Positions 1 through 5,471 of a DNA stretch of 6,978 nt are shown here, piece after piece. Numbering within the stretch: position 1 is the first letter of the stretch; every line of letters begins with the position of its first letter. Source of the stretch: Bacillota bacterium. Lineage in GTDB: Bacteria; Bacillota_C; Negativicutes; JAEYSJ01. Below the pieces are notes generated by a model that saw only the letters and a program-made list of their open reading frames with translations, searched no databases and was not told where the DNA came from. Both the position numbers and the translations under genes were made by a program. The stretch covers positions 1 through 6,978 of the forward strand of contig JAEYSJ010000350.1 of the NCBI GenBank assembly GCA_023434855.1, given 5' to 3'.

Positions 1-2583
1 GTATTTAGCGCCATTGGTACTAATAACGCCAATATCGGCGCCAAAGTCGTCGAACAAAACGGCCAGGAATATGTCATCCGTGGTTTAGGGCTTGTACAGT
101 CTATTGAAGATATCAAAAATATTGTCATTACCCAAAATAACAATGTGCCGATCTATGTAAAAGATGTAGCCCGCGTAACGGCTGGCCCGGATTTTCGCCG
201 GGGCGTATTAACCAAGGAAGGTTATGAAGCGGCCGGTGGCATTGTAATCCAACGGATGGGCGAAAATACACTGAATGTTATTGACCAGGTTAAGGCTAAA
301 ATTGCTGAAATTCAACCTGCTTTGCCGGAAGGTATGCATATTGTTCCTTATTATGATCAAACCGACCTGGTCAAAAAAGCGGTGCATACCCTGCAACGGG
401 CCCTGATTGAAGAATTTATCCTCGTGTCGATTATTGTCCTTGTCTTTCTCGGCAATTTACGGACTAGCGCGATAGTGACAAGTGCCATTCCAATCGGTAT
501 CCTGATTGCGTTGATTACCATGAAAAATATTCATTTGTCAGCGAATCTTATGTCTTTAGGCGGTATTGCCATTGGTATCGGGGTCATGACCGATGCGGCC
601 ATTGTAATGGTGGAAAACGTCTTTCGTCACTTGGCCGAGGACGGCGGTCGCCGGAATATTATCGATGTGACCTTGGAAGCCGCCAAAGAAGTAGCTGTTC
701 CGATTTTCTTTTCCATTACGATTATCATTGTTACTTTCTTGCCGGTATTTACCATGACCGGTACGGAAGGCAAAATGTACACTCCCATGGCCTTTGCCAA
801 AACCTTCGCCATGACAGGATCACTTATCCTGGCCTTTACGCTGGTACCTGTGCTGTGCACTGTACTACTTAAAGGCAAAATACAAGAAAAGGATACTTGG
901 GTTGTGGCAAAGCTGCACCAACTCTATGTGCCGATCCTCAACACTGTCCTTAAATATCGCAAGACGACGCTTATTGTTGCCTTAGTCGTCATGATCTCTG
1001 GGTTTTCCATACTACCGTTTATCGGTACCACCTTTATGCCGTCATTGGATGAAGGGACAATTTTGATTATGCCGACGATGCTGCCCAGCGTATCGCTGAC
1101 TCAAGCTGTGGAAGCGGCTAAAACCATGGACAAAATCATCATGCAAATACCAGAAGTAGACATGTCGGTTGGTAAAGTTGGCCGGGCAGAATCAGCGATG
1201 GACCCGGCGCCTGTTAATATGATTGAGACGGTGGTTACTTTAAAACCGAAAGAACAGTGGCGGCCCGGTATGACGAAAGATGATATCGAAAAAGAGATGA
1301 TGGACAAATTGGCCAATATTCCTGGTCTGAATTTGGCTTCGACCCAGCCCATTGCCGGACGATTATCCATGTTGACCACCGGCGTACGGACTGATCTGGG
1401 GATTAAGCTCTATGGCGAAGATCTAAAAGTACTGCAGCAAAAAGCCATGGATATCGAAGATGCGTTAGGAGCGGTGCCGGGAGTCAGCGATCTCTATGCC
1501 GAGCGGGTATTTGGCGCTCCGTACTTAGAAATCCATGTTGACCGGGAGAAAGCAGCCCGGTATGGTCTCAACATTAATGATGTGGAAGATGCTGTGGAAA
1601 CGGCAGTAGGTGGTAAGGCGGCCAGTACGACTATTGAAGGGCGCAAACGTTTCGATATACTGGTGCGCTATAACCGGGCGAACCGGGAGAGTATAGACGC
1701 TATGCAGAATATACTCATTCCCGCAAGCGGCGGCTCTGCCAAAAACAGCAGCGGTGGTATGGGCGGAGGCGGCATGGGTGGAGCAGTTGCCAGTGCTGCT
1801 GCCGGCCCGGCTGCCGGTGCGTATGTTCCTCTGGGGGCAGTCGCCCAATTTCAGGTTGTTGACGGTCCTTCCATGATTAGCAGTGAAAATGGCATTTACC
1901 GGATTGTTATCCAGATGAATACCAAGGGTAGGGATGTGGTTAGTTTTGTTGATGAAGCGAATAAAGTGATTAAGGAAAAGGTGGATTTGCCGCCCGGATA
2001 TTCGCTTAAATGGACTGGGCAATACGAAAACCAGCAGCGGGCGAAAAACCGGTTGGCACTTGTGGTACCGGCGGTTATCGTGCTTACCTTCTTCCTGTTA
2101 TATATGGCTTTCAATTCAGCCAGTGATGCTTTACTGATATTACTGAATGTTCCTTTCTCCCTGGTAGGCGGTATTGTGGCCATTTATGCCGCCCATATCT
2201 ACCTGACTGTAGCGGCGGCTGTCGGTTTTATCGCTCTCTTTGGCATCGCCGTGCAAAACGGGGTTATCATGGTGACTTATATCAAAAAGCTGCGCGAAGA
2301 AAAACCGTTGCACGAAGCGGTTGTTGAAGGCGCCAGCGCCCGTTTGCGGCCGGTTATGATGACCGCATTGGTAGCCAGCTTAGGACTCTTCCCGCTTATT
2401 TACTCAAATGGTACCGGTGCCGAGGTGCAGCGGCCGATGGCCACCGTGGTGGTGGGCGGCTTGGTGACAGCAACGATTCTGACACTTTTTGTACTACCTT
2501 GTATTTACCAGGTGTGGAATGAGTGGCTGGAGCGCCGGCAAAACTCTGCGGTAGCCGGCAGCAATATCATTGATAATAAATAA
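1..2583 (+). CDS. cusA: Heavy-metal RND efflux pump, CusA/CzcA family (5' end missing)
   Basis: This is the inner-membrane proton/metal antiporter of a tripartite efflux system, probably exporting Cu(I)/Ag(I). The frame is open from base 1, so the gene starts upstream. The in-frame GTG at 145 lies inside the porter domain and is not the start. 860 residues are visible; by alignment to E. coli CusA (recalled, about 1047 aa) roughly 200 are missing. Visible order: porter-domain remnant, TM2-TM6 (about residues 130-290), TM7 near 315-335, a long periplasmic domain, TM8 near 690, and the last helices to the C-terminus. TM4 reads NLMSLGGIAIGIGVMTDAA, close to the Cu/Ag (HME4) signature. Its Met184, Met196 and Met203 correspond to CusA Met391, Met403 and Met410, and Asp198 to the proton-relay Asp405. 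Oddities are a 32-residue Gly/Ala/Met-rich insertion (576-607) and Cys286 where CusA has Met501. The lipoprotein gene follows 26 nt later, implying one operon. Family is certain; Cu/Ag rather than Zn/Co is an inference from TM4. Confidence 0.96.
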   Translation, partial: VFSAIGTNNANIGAKVVEQNGQEYVIRGLGLVQSIEDIKNIVITQNNNVPIYVKDVARVTAGPDFRRGVLTKEGYEAAGGIVIQRMGENTLNVIDQVKAKIAEIQPALPEGMHIVPYYDQTDLVKKAVHTLQRALIEEFILVSIIVLVFLGNLRTSAIVTSAIPIGILIALITMKNIHLSANLMSLGGIAIGIGVMTDAAIVMVENVFRHLAEDGGRRNIIDVTLEAAKEVAVPIFFSITIIIVTFLPVFTMTGTEGKMYTPMAFAKTFAMTGSLILAFTLVPVLCTVLLKGKIQEKDTWVVAKLHQLYVPILNTVLKYRKTTLIVALVVMISGFSILPFIGTTFMPSLDEGTILIMPTMLPSVSLTQAVEAAKTMDKIIMQIPEVDMSVGKVGRAESAMDPAPVNMIETVVTLKPKEQWRPGMTKDDIEKEMMDKLANIPGLNLASTQPIAGRLSMLTTGVRTDLGIKLYGEDLKVLQQKAMDIEDALGAVPGVSDLYAERVFGAPYLEIHVDREKAARYGLNINDVEDAVETAVGGKAASTTIEGRKRFDILVRYNRANRESIDAMQNILIPASGGSAKNSSGGMGGGGMGGAVASAAAGPAAGAYVPLGAVAQFQVVDGPSMISSENGIYRIVIQMNTKGRDVVSFVDEANKVIKEKVDLPPGYSLKWTGQYENQQRAKNRLALVVPAVIVLTFFLLYMAFNSASDALLILLNVPFSLVGGIVAIYAAHIYLTVAAAVGFIALFGIAVQNGVIMVTYIKKLREEKPLHEAVVEGASARLRPVMMTALVASLGLFPLIYSNGTGAEVQRPMATVVVGGLVTATILTLFVLPCIYQVWNEWLERRQNSAVAGSNIIDNK

Positions 2584-2609
2584 CAATAAATTTTTAGGAG
2601 GATGTACAA

Positions 2610-3092
2610 ATGACAAAGAAAAGTAAATTGGCAGCAGGAATTATGGTTATGACGGTGGCGGTATCTTTGGTTGCGGGCTGCGGCTCCAACGAAAAACAGG
2701 CTGCGCAGCAACCGGCGGCGCAGCAGGCATCCGGAGATATGAAGGGACATGACATGGGCAATATGAATATGAACATGAATATGCCCAAAGGAGATCCGAT
2801 GCCGCTGGTAAAAGATGTGGATAAAGAGCTGCAAGATATTCTAAAACAGGTTAAAGCCGGTCAAACGATGGATGCGCAACAAACAGCCGGAATGTTGGCA
2901 GGCACTGTCGAGAAAATTATCCCGCATATGATGGATGAGGGCTTAAAAACCAATTTACGGAAAGCGGCAACTGATATTAAAGATAGTGTAAATTCCGGTA
3001 AAGCTGATCCGGGAGCAATCGAAGGCAAAGTGAAAGTAATGCAGGATATTATGAAACAAGTAACCACCGACGTGCAAAGCATGCACCATTAA
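2610..3092 (+). CDS. Met-rich lipoprotein, putative periplasmic copper/silver-binding protein
   Basis: A 160-residue protein with a lipoprotein signal: Lys-rich N-terminus, hydrophobic stretch 7-22, and lipobox V21-A22-G23-C24, so Cys24 should be lipidated. After a Gln/Ala-rich linker (28-41) comes a Met cluster (Met44, 49, 52, 54, 56, 58, 64 with His47), including an alternating Asn-Met run. This is the thioether-rich composition typical of periplasmic Cu(I)/Ag(I) carriers. Residues 66-157 look helical and end in Met-His-His. The start at 2610 is fixed by an AGGAGG at 2596-2601 with an 8-nt spacer. It lies 26 nt after the RND gene with no terminator between. I infer that it binds metal and may feed the pump, as CusF does for CusA, but it shows no CusF-like beta-barrel and I do not recognise a named family. 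Metal binding is inferred from composition and context only. Confidence 0.9.
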   Translation: MTKKSKLAAGIMVMTVAVSLVAGCGSNEKQAAQQPAAQQASGDMKGHDMGNMNMNMNMPKGDPMPLVKDVDKELQDILKQVKAGQTMDAQQTAGMLAGTVEKIIPHMMDEGLKTNLRKAATDIKDSVNSGKADPGAIEGKVKVMQDIMKQVTTDVQSMHH

Positions 3093-3118
3093 TCGTTCGG
3101 GACGGAGAGGTGCGGCTG

Positions 3119-3672
3119 ATGAAAAAGTGGATAATTACCCTGCTTGCCGGGGTATTGCTTAGTGGCACAGCAGTTGTTCAGGCGGCGCCAGCCTCCGGGT
3201 ACAGTCAGTTTATGCAGTCACTTGATTCTATTATGGCGGGGGCAACAATGCCGGTGGCTGATGAGCAGCTTATTGCGGCCCGGACGGGTTTTCAGCCGAG
3301 CGGGCAGGCTGCCCAAGTGTTGGCAGTAGCCAGGGATATGCTTGGTCAGCCGGTAGTCTGGGGGGAGCTTCGCCGGCGCAAGGTTTTGATTGTTCCGGTT
3401 TGGTGCAGTATGTATACAGGCAGGCCGGGATAAGTTTACCGCGTACAGCGGATTTACAGTTCCTGGTCGGGAGGACGGTGGCGCCATCCTCCCTCCAGGC
3501 GGGAGACTTGGTATATTTCACGACTTATGAGCCAGGAGCGTCCCATGTGGGGATTTATATCGGCAGAGACAAGTTTATTCACACATCTTTCTCGCAAGGG
3601 ATAGTGGCTATCGGTGATATGAATGACAGCTATTTCGTCAAACGTTATTATGGTGCCAAACGAGTATTATAA
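3119..3672 (+). pseudogene. Secreted NlpC/P60 cell-wall endopeptidase, disrupted by a -1 frameshift
   Basis: Two frames together give one NlpC/P60 peptidase, the family that cleaves peptidoglycan stem peptides outside the cytoplasm. The first part (3119-3433) has a signal peptide with likely cleavage after V20-Q21-A22, then the domain start VARDMLGQPVVWG. It then leaves frame and would end after 104 residues. The other frame, from 3364, continues exactly with GASPAQGFDCSGLVQYVYRQ. It carries the catalytic Cys (codon 3391-3393), the His of SHVGIYIG (3544-3546) and a third polar His (3580-3582), and stops at 3670-3672. Adding one G to the G6 run at 3360-3365 restores a 184-residue protein. ATG 3119 is chosen over GTG 3110 because GGAGAGG (3104-3110) lies 8 nt before the ATG and overlaps the GTG. 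It is the last gene of the RND operon. The lesion may be a real mutation, a phase-variable tract or a homopolymer sequencing error; the rest of the gene shows no decay. Confidence 0.85.
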
Positions 3673-3712
3673 AAAAAGCGCAGGCAATCTTTTGGTTGCC
3701 TGCTGCTTTTTT
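3671..3712. terminator. Bidirectional rho-independent terminator between convergent genes
   Basis: CAGGCAA (3681-3687) pairs with TTGCCTG (3696-3702) around an 8-nt loop. The stem extends through GCG/CGC with one bulged T (3704), flanked by A7 on the left and T6 on the right. The T tract ends transcripts of the + strand RND operon directly after its last stop codon. The A tract gives a U run for the - strand gene whose stop is at 3730. Confidence 0.88.
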
Positions 3713-3729
3713 CGCCATCTTCAAATAAA

Positions 3730-4053
3730 CTACTTCTTGCTTGACAATTGCTTAATCTGTTCTTGTAATTCCTTTATTTGCTTTTTCATATCATTCATTT
3801 CTTTCTCTTTCTGCTGGTCTTCTTTCTTCTCTTTTTCTTTTTGTTGTTTTTCTTTCTGCTGATCTTCCTTTTTTCTTAATGCTTCTTCCTGAGCGGCTAC
3901 TGTTGTCATTAAAGAGCCCACTGCCGAAAGAAAATTGCCCAATACATTTATTTGTTGAAGGTTTAATACCTCGGAGAATGCCTCAGTAACAAGAGCTGCT
4001 AATATATTAAGTTCTTCAGGGGACAACTCAAAAAAAAGCATTCGACTTTCCAT
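3730..4053 (-). CDS. Small hypothetical protein with conserved-looking N-terminal domain and Lys/Glu/Gln coiled coil
   Basis: A protein of 107 residues (111 if started at 4065), with no function I can assign. The N-terminal half is helical and amphipathic, with ELSPEELNILAAL followed by INVLGNFLSAVGSLMTTVAAQ. It resembles small Firmicute proteins of unknown function that I recall only vaguely. From about residue 59 of the longer form to the end it is a highly charged Lys/Glu/Gln/Asp coiled coil. An internal duplication (KKEDQQKEK twice, 15 residues apart) leads into a heptad-like end, MKKQIKELQEQIKQL. There is no signal peptide or membrane segment. I chose ATG 4053 because GGGGAG lies 4 nt upstream and a TATAAT at 4079-4074 would start the transcript almost at ATG 4065, leaving that start without a leader. 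ATG 4065 (AGGA only 1 nt away) and ATG 4041 remain possible. The gene is monocistronic between two hairpin terminators. Confidence 0.75.
   Translation of the reverse strand: MESRMLFFELSPEELNILAALVTEAFSEVLNLQQINVLGNFLSAVGSLMTTVAAQEEALRKKEDQQKEKQQKEKEKKEDQQKEKEMNDMKKQIKELQEQIKQLSSKK
3807..3867 (-). repeat. 45-bp-period internal duplication in the coiled-coil region
   Basis: The 16-mer at 3807-3822 recurs at 3852-3867 with a single base change (G to A). It encodes the repeated KKEDQQKEK peptide on the - strand. The region is almost pure pyrimidine on the + strand, so slippage expansion is plausible. Confidence 0.6.
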
Positions 4054-4073
4054 CGTGCTCCCCATTTCCTAAT

Positions 4074-4079
4074 ATTATA
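4074..4079 (-). promoter_or_regulatory. -10 box for the coiled-coil protein gene
   Basis: A perfect TATAAT on the - strand, 20 nt upstream of the preferred ATG at 4053. No good -35 is visible; TCATTG at 4101-4096 with a 16-bp spacer is the nearest. The 11-bp operator seen at other promoters in the window is absent here. Confidence 0.5.
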
Positions 4080-4158
4080 CAAAAGAGTTATATTGCAATG
4101 ATCCAAGCTGATTTTAATACAATTCTATATTTAAGATTAATGGAAATATATGCTGATG

Positions 4159-4187
4159 TGCTATTATAAATTCAGTATGCTATTATA
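4159..4187. repeat. 10-bp direct repeat in AT-rich intergenic DNA
   Basis: TGCTATTATA occurs at 4159-4168 and 4178-4187, a 19-bp period. It lies in the 211-bp gap between the two - strand genes, which otherwise holds only the 4217-4259 hairpin and the promoter at 4074. I see no function for it. Confidence 0.4.
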
Positions 4188-4216
4188 TATCATCTGTCTT
4201 ATTGCTAGTCATTTGC

Positions 4217-4259
4217 AAAGAAAGTAAAAGTCGCCGGTTTGGCGACTTTTACTTTCTTT
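4217..4259. terminator. Strong rho-independent terminator of the HesB-like gene
   Basis: A perfect 19-bp stem (4217-4235 with 4241-4259) closes a GGTTT loop. The core is GTCGCC/GGCGAC, with A-rich and T-rich outer arms. On the - strand it begins 17 nt after the stop of the gene at 4277-4579 and ends in a T-rich arm. It is symmetric, so it should also block + strand readthrough. Confidence 0.88.
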
Positions 4260-4276
4260 ATTGAAAAATTACTTCC

Positions 4277-4579
4277 CTACTGACTACCTAAAGCCAGAAG
4301 CTGTTTATAGAATAATATTCCCTCAACTTTTACAGTAACGGTTTTAAACACATTTGCTACAGAATCTGGATAATAAATTTCGATACCATCAATTACATTT
4401 TTCACGTAAACATTGACATCGAAGGGACTTACACCCAGCTTTACGTACGGGTATATTCCTCCGCCTACGCTGCACCCGCAACTCGCACCGTCTCGTTTGC
4501 CAACTCCAAGGGTAATCGCTTTATCAGGACTTTTCTTAATAATATAGTTGCGCGCTGACTCCTCAAGGTTAATTTTCAT
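4277..4579 (-). CDS. Small HesB/IscA-like protein with a Cys-Gly-Cys motif
   Basis: A 100-residue cytoplasmic protein. The N-terminus (MKINLEESARNYIIKK) and the beta-rich remainder, including DGIEIYYPDSV and VKVEGILFYKQLLALG, resemble HesB/IscA-fold proteins. They are closest to the small family annotated as CC/Se motif (seleno)proteins, as I recall it. The only cysteines are Cys34 and Cys36 in GASCGCSVGGG, where that family has a Cys-Cys or Sec-Cys pair. Canonical IscA has three separated cysteines, so this is unlikely to be an ordinary Fe-S carrier. A CxC pair could bind Cu(I) or another thiophilic metal, or be redox active. The start is supported by GAGG (4591-4588) 8 nt before the ATG. 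The gene is monocistronic, divergent from the two-component genes, and has a promoter with four tandem 11-bp units. That the gene is real is near certain; the family is tentative and the function unknown. Confidence 0.85.
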   Translation of the reverse strand: MKINLEESARNYIIKKSPDKAITLGVGKRDGASCGCSVGGGIYPYVKLGVSPFDVNVYVKNVIDGIEIYYPDSVANVFKTVTVKVEGILFYKQLLALGSQ

Positions 4580-4618
4580 AAAGCATACCTCACTTTCATT
4601 AAACCTCTTCTTGTATTA

Positions 4619-4673
4619 ATTATAATTAAAGAATGTGAATCTTTAGTGAATGACCAATGAATTTCTTGTGTTT
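4619..4673 (-). promoter_or_regulatory. Promoter of the HesB-like gene with four tandem 11-bp operator units
   Basis: Read on the - strand from 4673: AAACACAA, ATTCATTG, ATTCACTA, ATTCACAT, each followed by 3 bases except the last, giving an exact 11-bp period. The last unit ends at 4633. Eight bases later comes a perfect TATAAT (4624-4619). There is no TTGACA-like -35 at the usual distance; the units occupy that place, as in promoters activated by OmpR/PhoB-type regulators. Identifying the regulator is inference. Confidence 0.7.
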
Positions 4674-4682
4674 TTCGATTGA

Positions 4683-4715
4683 TTTAATATCTTCTTCACA
4701 AATAGTTGCTATAAT
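4683..4715 (+). promoter_or_regulatory. Promoter of the two-component operon
   Basis: TATAAT at 4710-4715 is preceded by TG at 4707-4708 (extended -10), with no good -35. CTTCACAA at 4694-4701 ends exactly 8 bp before the -10, the same register as the operators of the other metal-type promoters here. The unit 11 bp upstream (4683-4690) is poor. A single good site plus an extended -10 would fit basal expression with mild autoregulation. The leader to the start codon is about 54 nt. Confidence 0.7.
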
Positions 4716-4775
4716 GAAGATGAAAAGATATATGGGCCATAAGAAAAGGGCACTGGAGGACATGAGGTGTGGTGA

Positions 4776-5471
4776 ATGAAAGTATTAGTCGTAGATGATG
4801 ATGAAAAGATTATCAAGGTGTTGGCTGCCTATCTGGAAAAAGAGGGGTATACGGTAGAGACAGCTAGGGAGGGCTGGGAAGCTGTAGGTAAGACGCGGCA
4901 GACGCAGCCCGATATCGTACTGCTTGATGTAATGCTGCCCGGACTTGATGGCTGGGAAGTATTGAAAGAAATCCGGCGAGACAATGATGTGCCGATTATC
5001 ATGCTTACTGCCCGCGATGCTGAAACTGACCGGGTAATTGGGCTGGAGATCGGGGCTGACGACTATGTGACTAAGCCCTTTAGCCCGCGGGAAGTTATTG
5101 CCCGGATACGGGCTATTTTCCGGCGGATAAAGCCTGGAGAGCATCGGGACAAGGGGAAGAGTGAACTTAGATTTGGTGATATTATTTTCCGGCAGCATGA
5201 TCACACTTTAATCGTTCAAGGGAATCCGGTGGAGTTGACGCCTACCGAATTTAAGCTGCTGGAACTATTTCTGACCCATCCCGGTCAAGTTTTTTCCCGG
5301 TTGCAGTTGATTGAGAATATCCAGGATTATTCCTTTGAAGGCTATGAACGGACAGTGGATTCCCATATCAAGAACCTACGCAAAAAGCTGGGAGATTCCT
5401 TTGGTGAGCCCCGGTATATTAAAACCGTCTATGGTGTGGGATATAAGTTGGCAGGTGAGCAGCATGCGTAG
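4776..5471 (+). CDS. OmpR/PhoB-family response regulator
   Basis: A 231-residue DNA-binding response regulator. The receiver domain (1-115) has the acidic pocket Asp7-Asp8-Asp9, the phosphoacceptor Asp51 in LLDVMLPG, Thr78 and Lys100 in VTKPF. After a short linker, the C-terminal winged helix (about 128-228) shows LTPTEFKLLELF, the recognition-helix region ERTVDSHIKNLRKKLG and the wing IKTVYGVGYKL. The start is fixed: an in-frame TGA lies directly before ATG 4776, and GAGGTG (4764-4769) is 6 nt upstream. The kinase gene overlaps its end by 8 nt, so the two are cotranslated partners. Metal context suggests a CusR/CopR-like role, but sequence alone does not show the ligand. The 11-bp tandem repeats at four nearby promoters fit the head-to-tail dimer binding of this family and are its likely targets. 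Confidence 0.97.
   Translation: MKVLVVDDDEKIIKVLAAYLEKEGYTVETAREGWEAVGKTRQTQPDIVLLDVMLPGLDGWEVLKEIRRDNDVPIIMLTARDAETDRVIGLEIGADDYVTKPFSPREVIARIRAIFRRIKPGEHRDKGKSELRFGDIIFRQHDHTLIVQGNPVELTPTEFKLLELFLTHPGQVFSRLQLIENIQDYSFEGYERTVDSHIKNLRKKLGDSFGEPRYIKTVYGVGYKLAGEQHA

Noticed and set aside
1525..2022. 165-residue reading frame on the - strand inside the RND gene, and similar long antisense frames elsewhere
   Set aside because: They lie opposite clearly coding DNA, have no ribosome binding sites and resemble no family.
145..2583. GTG at 145 as the start of the RND gene
   Set aside because: The frame is open back to base 1 and the residues there match the RND porter domain, so the gene is truncated by the window edge.
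3400..3672. Separate 90-residue gene starting at TTG 3400
   Set aside because: It begins just after the catalytic Cys of an NlpC/P60 domain and has no ribosome binding site. It is the second half of the frameshifted gene.
3623..3862. 79-residue + strand frame rich in Cys, Phe and Ser
   Set aside because: It is the complement of the Lys/Glu/Gln codons of the - strand coiled-coil gene and crosses the terminator hairpin.
4080..4117. 11-bp operator units upstream of the coiled-coil gene
   Set aside because: In the same register before the TATAAT I find CAATATAA, then TTGGATCA and TTAAAATC; none keeps the CA at positions 4-5. This promoter serves as a negative control.
4762..4779. Tiny leader peptide (Met-Arg-Cys-Gly-Glu) overlapping the response regulator start by ATGA
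   Set aside because: The GGAGGA before it ends only one base from the ATG, too close for efficient initiation. The overlap is probably chance.
5311..5463. Longer kinase start upstream of 5464
   Set aside because: That stretch is the winged-helix coding part of the regulator in another frame; the extra residues do not look like a kinase N-terminus.
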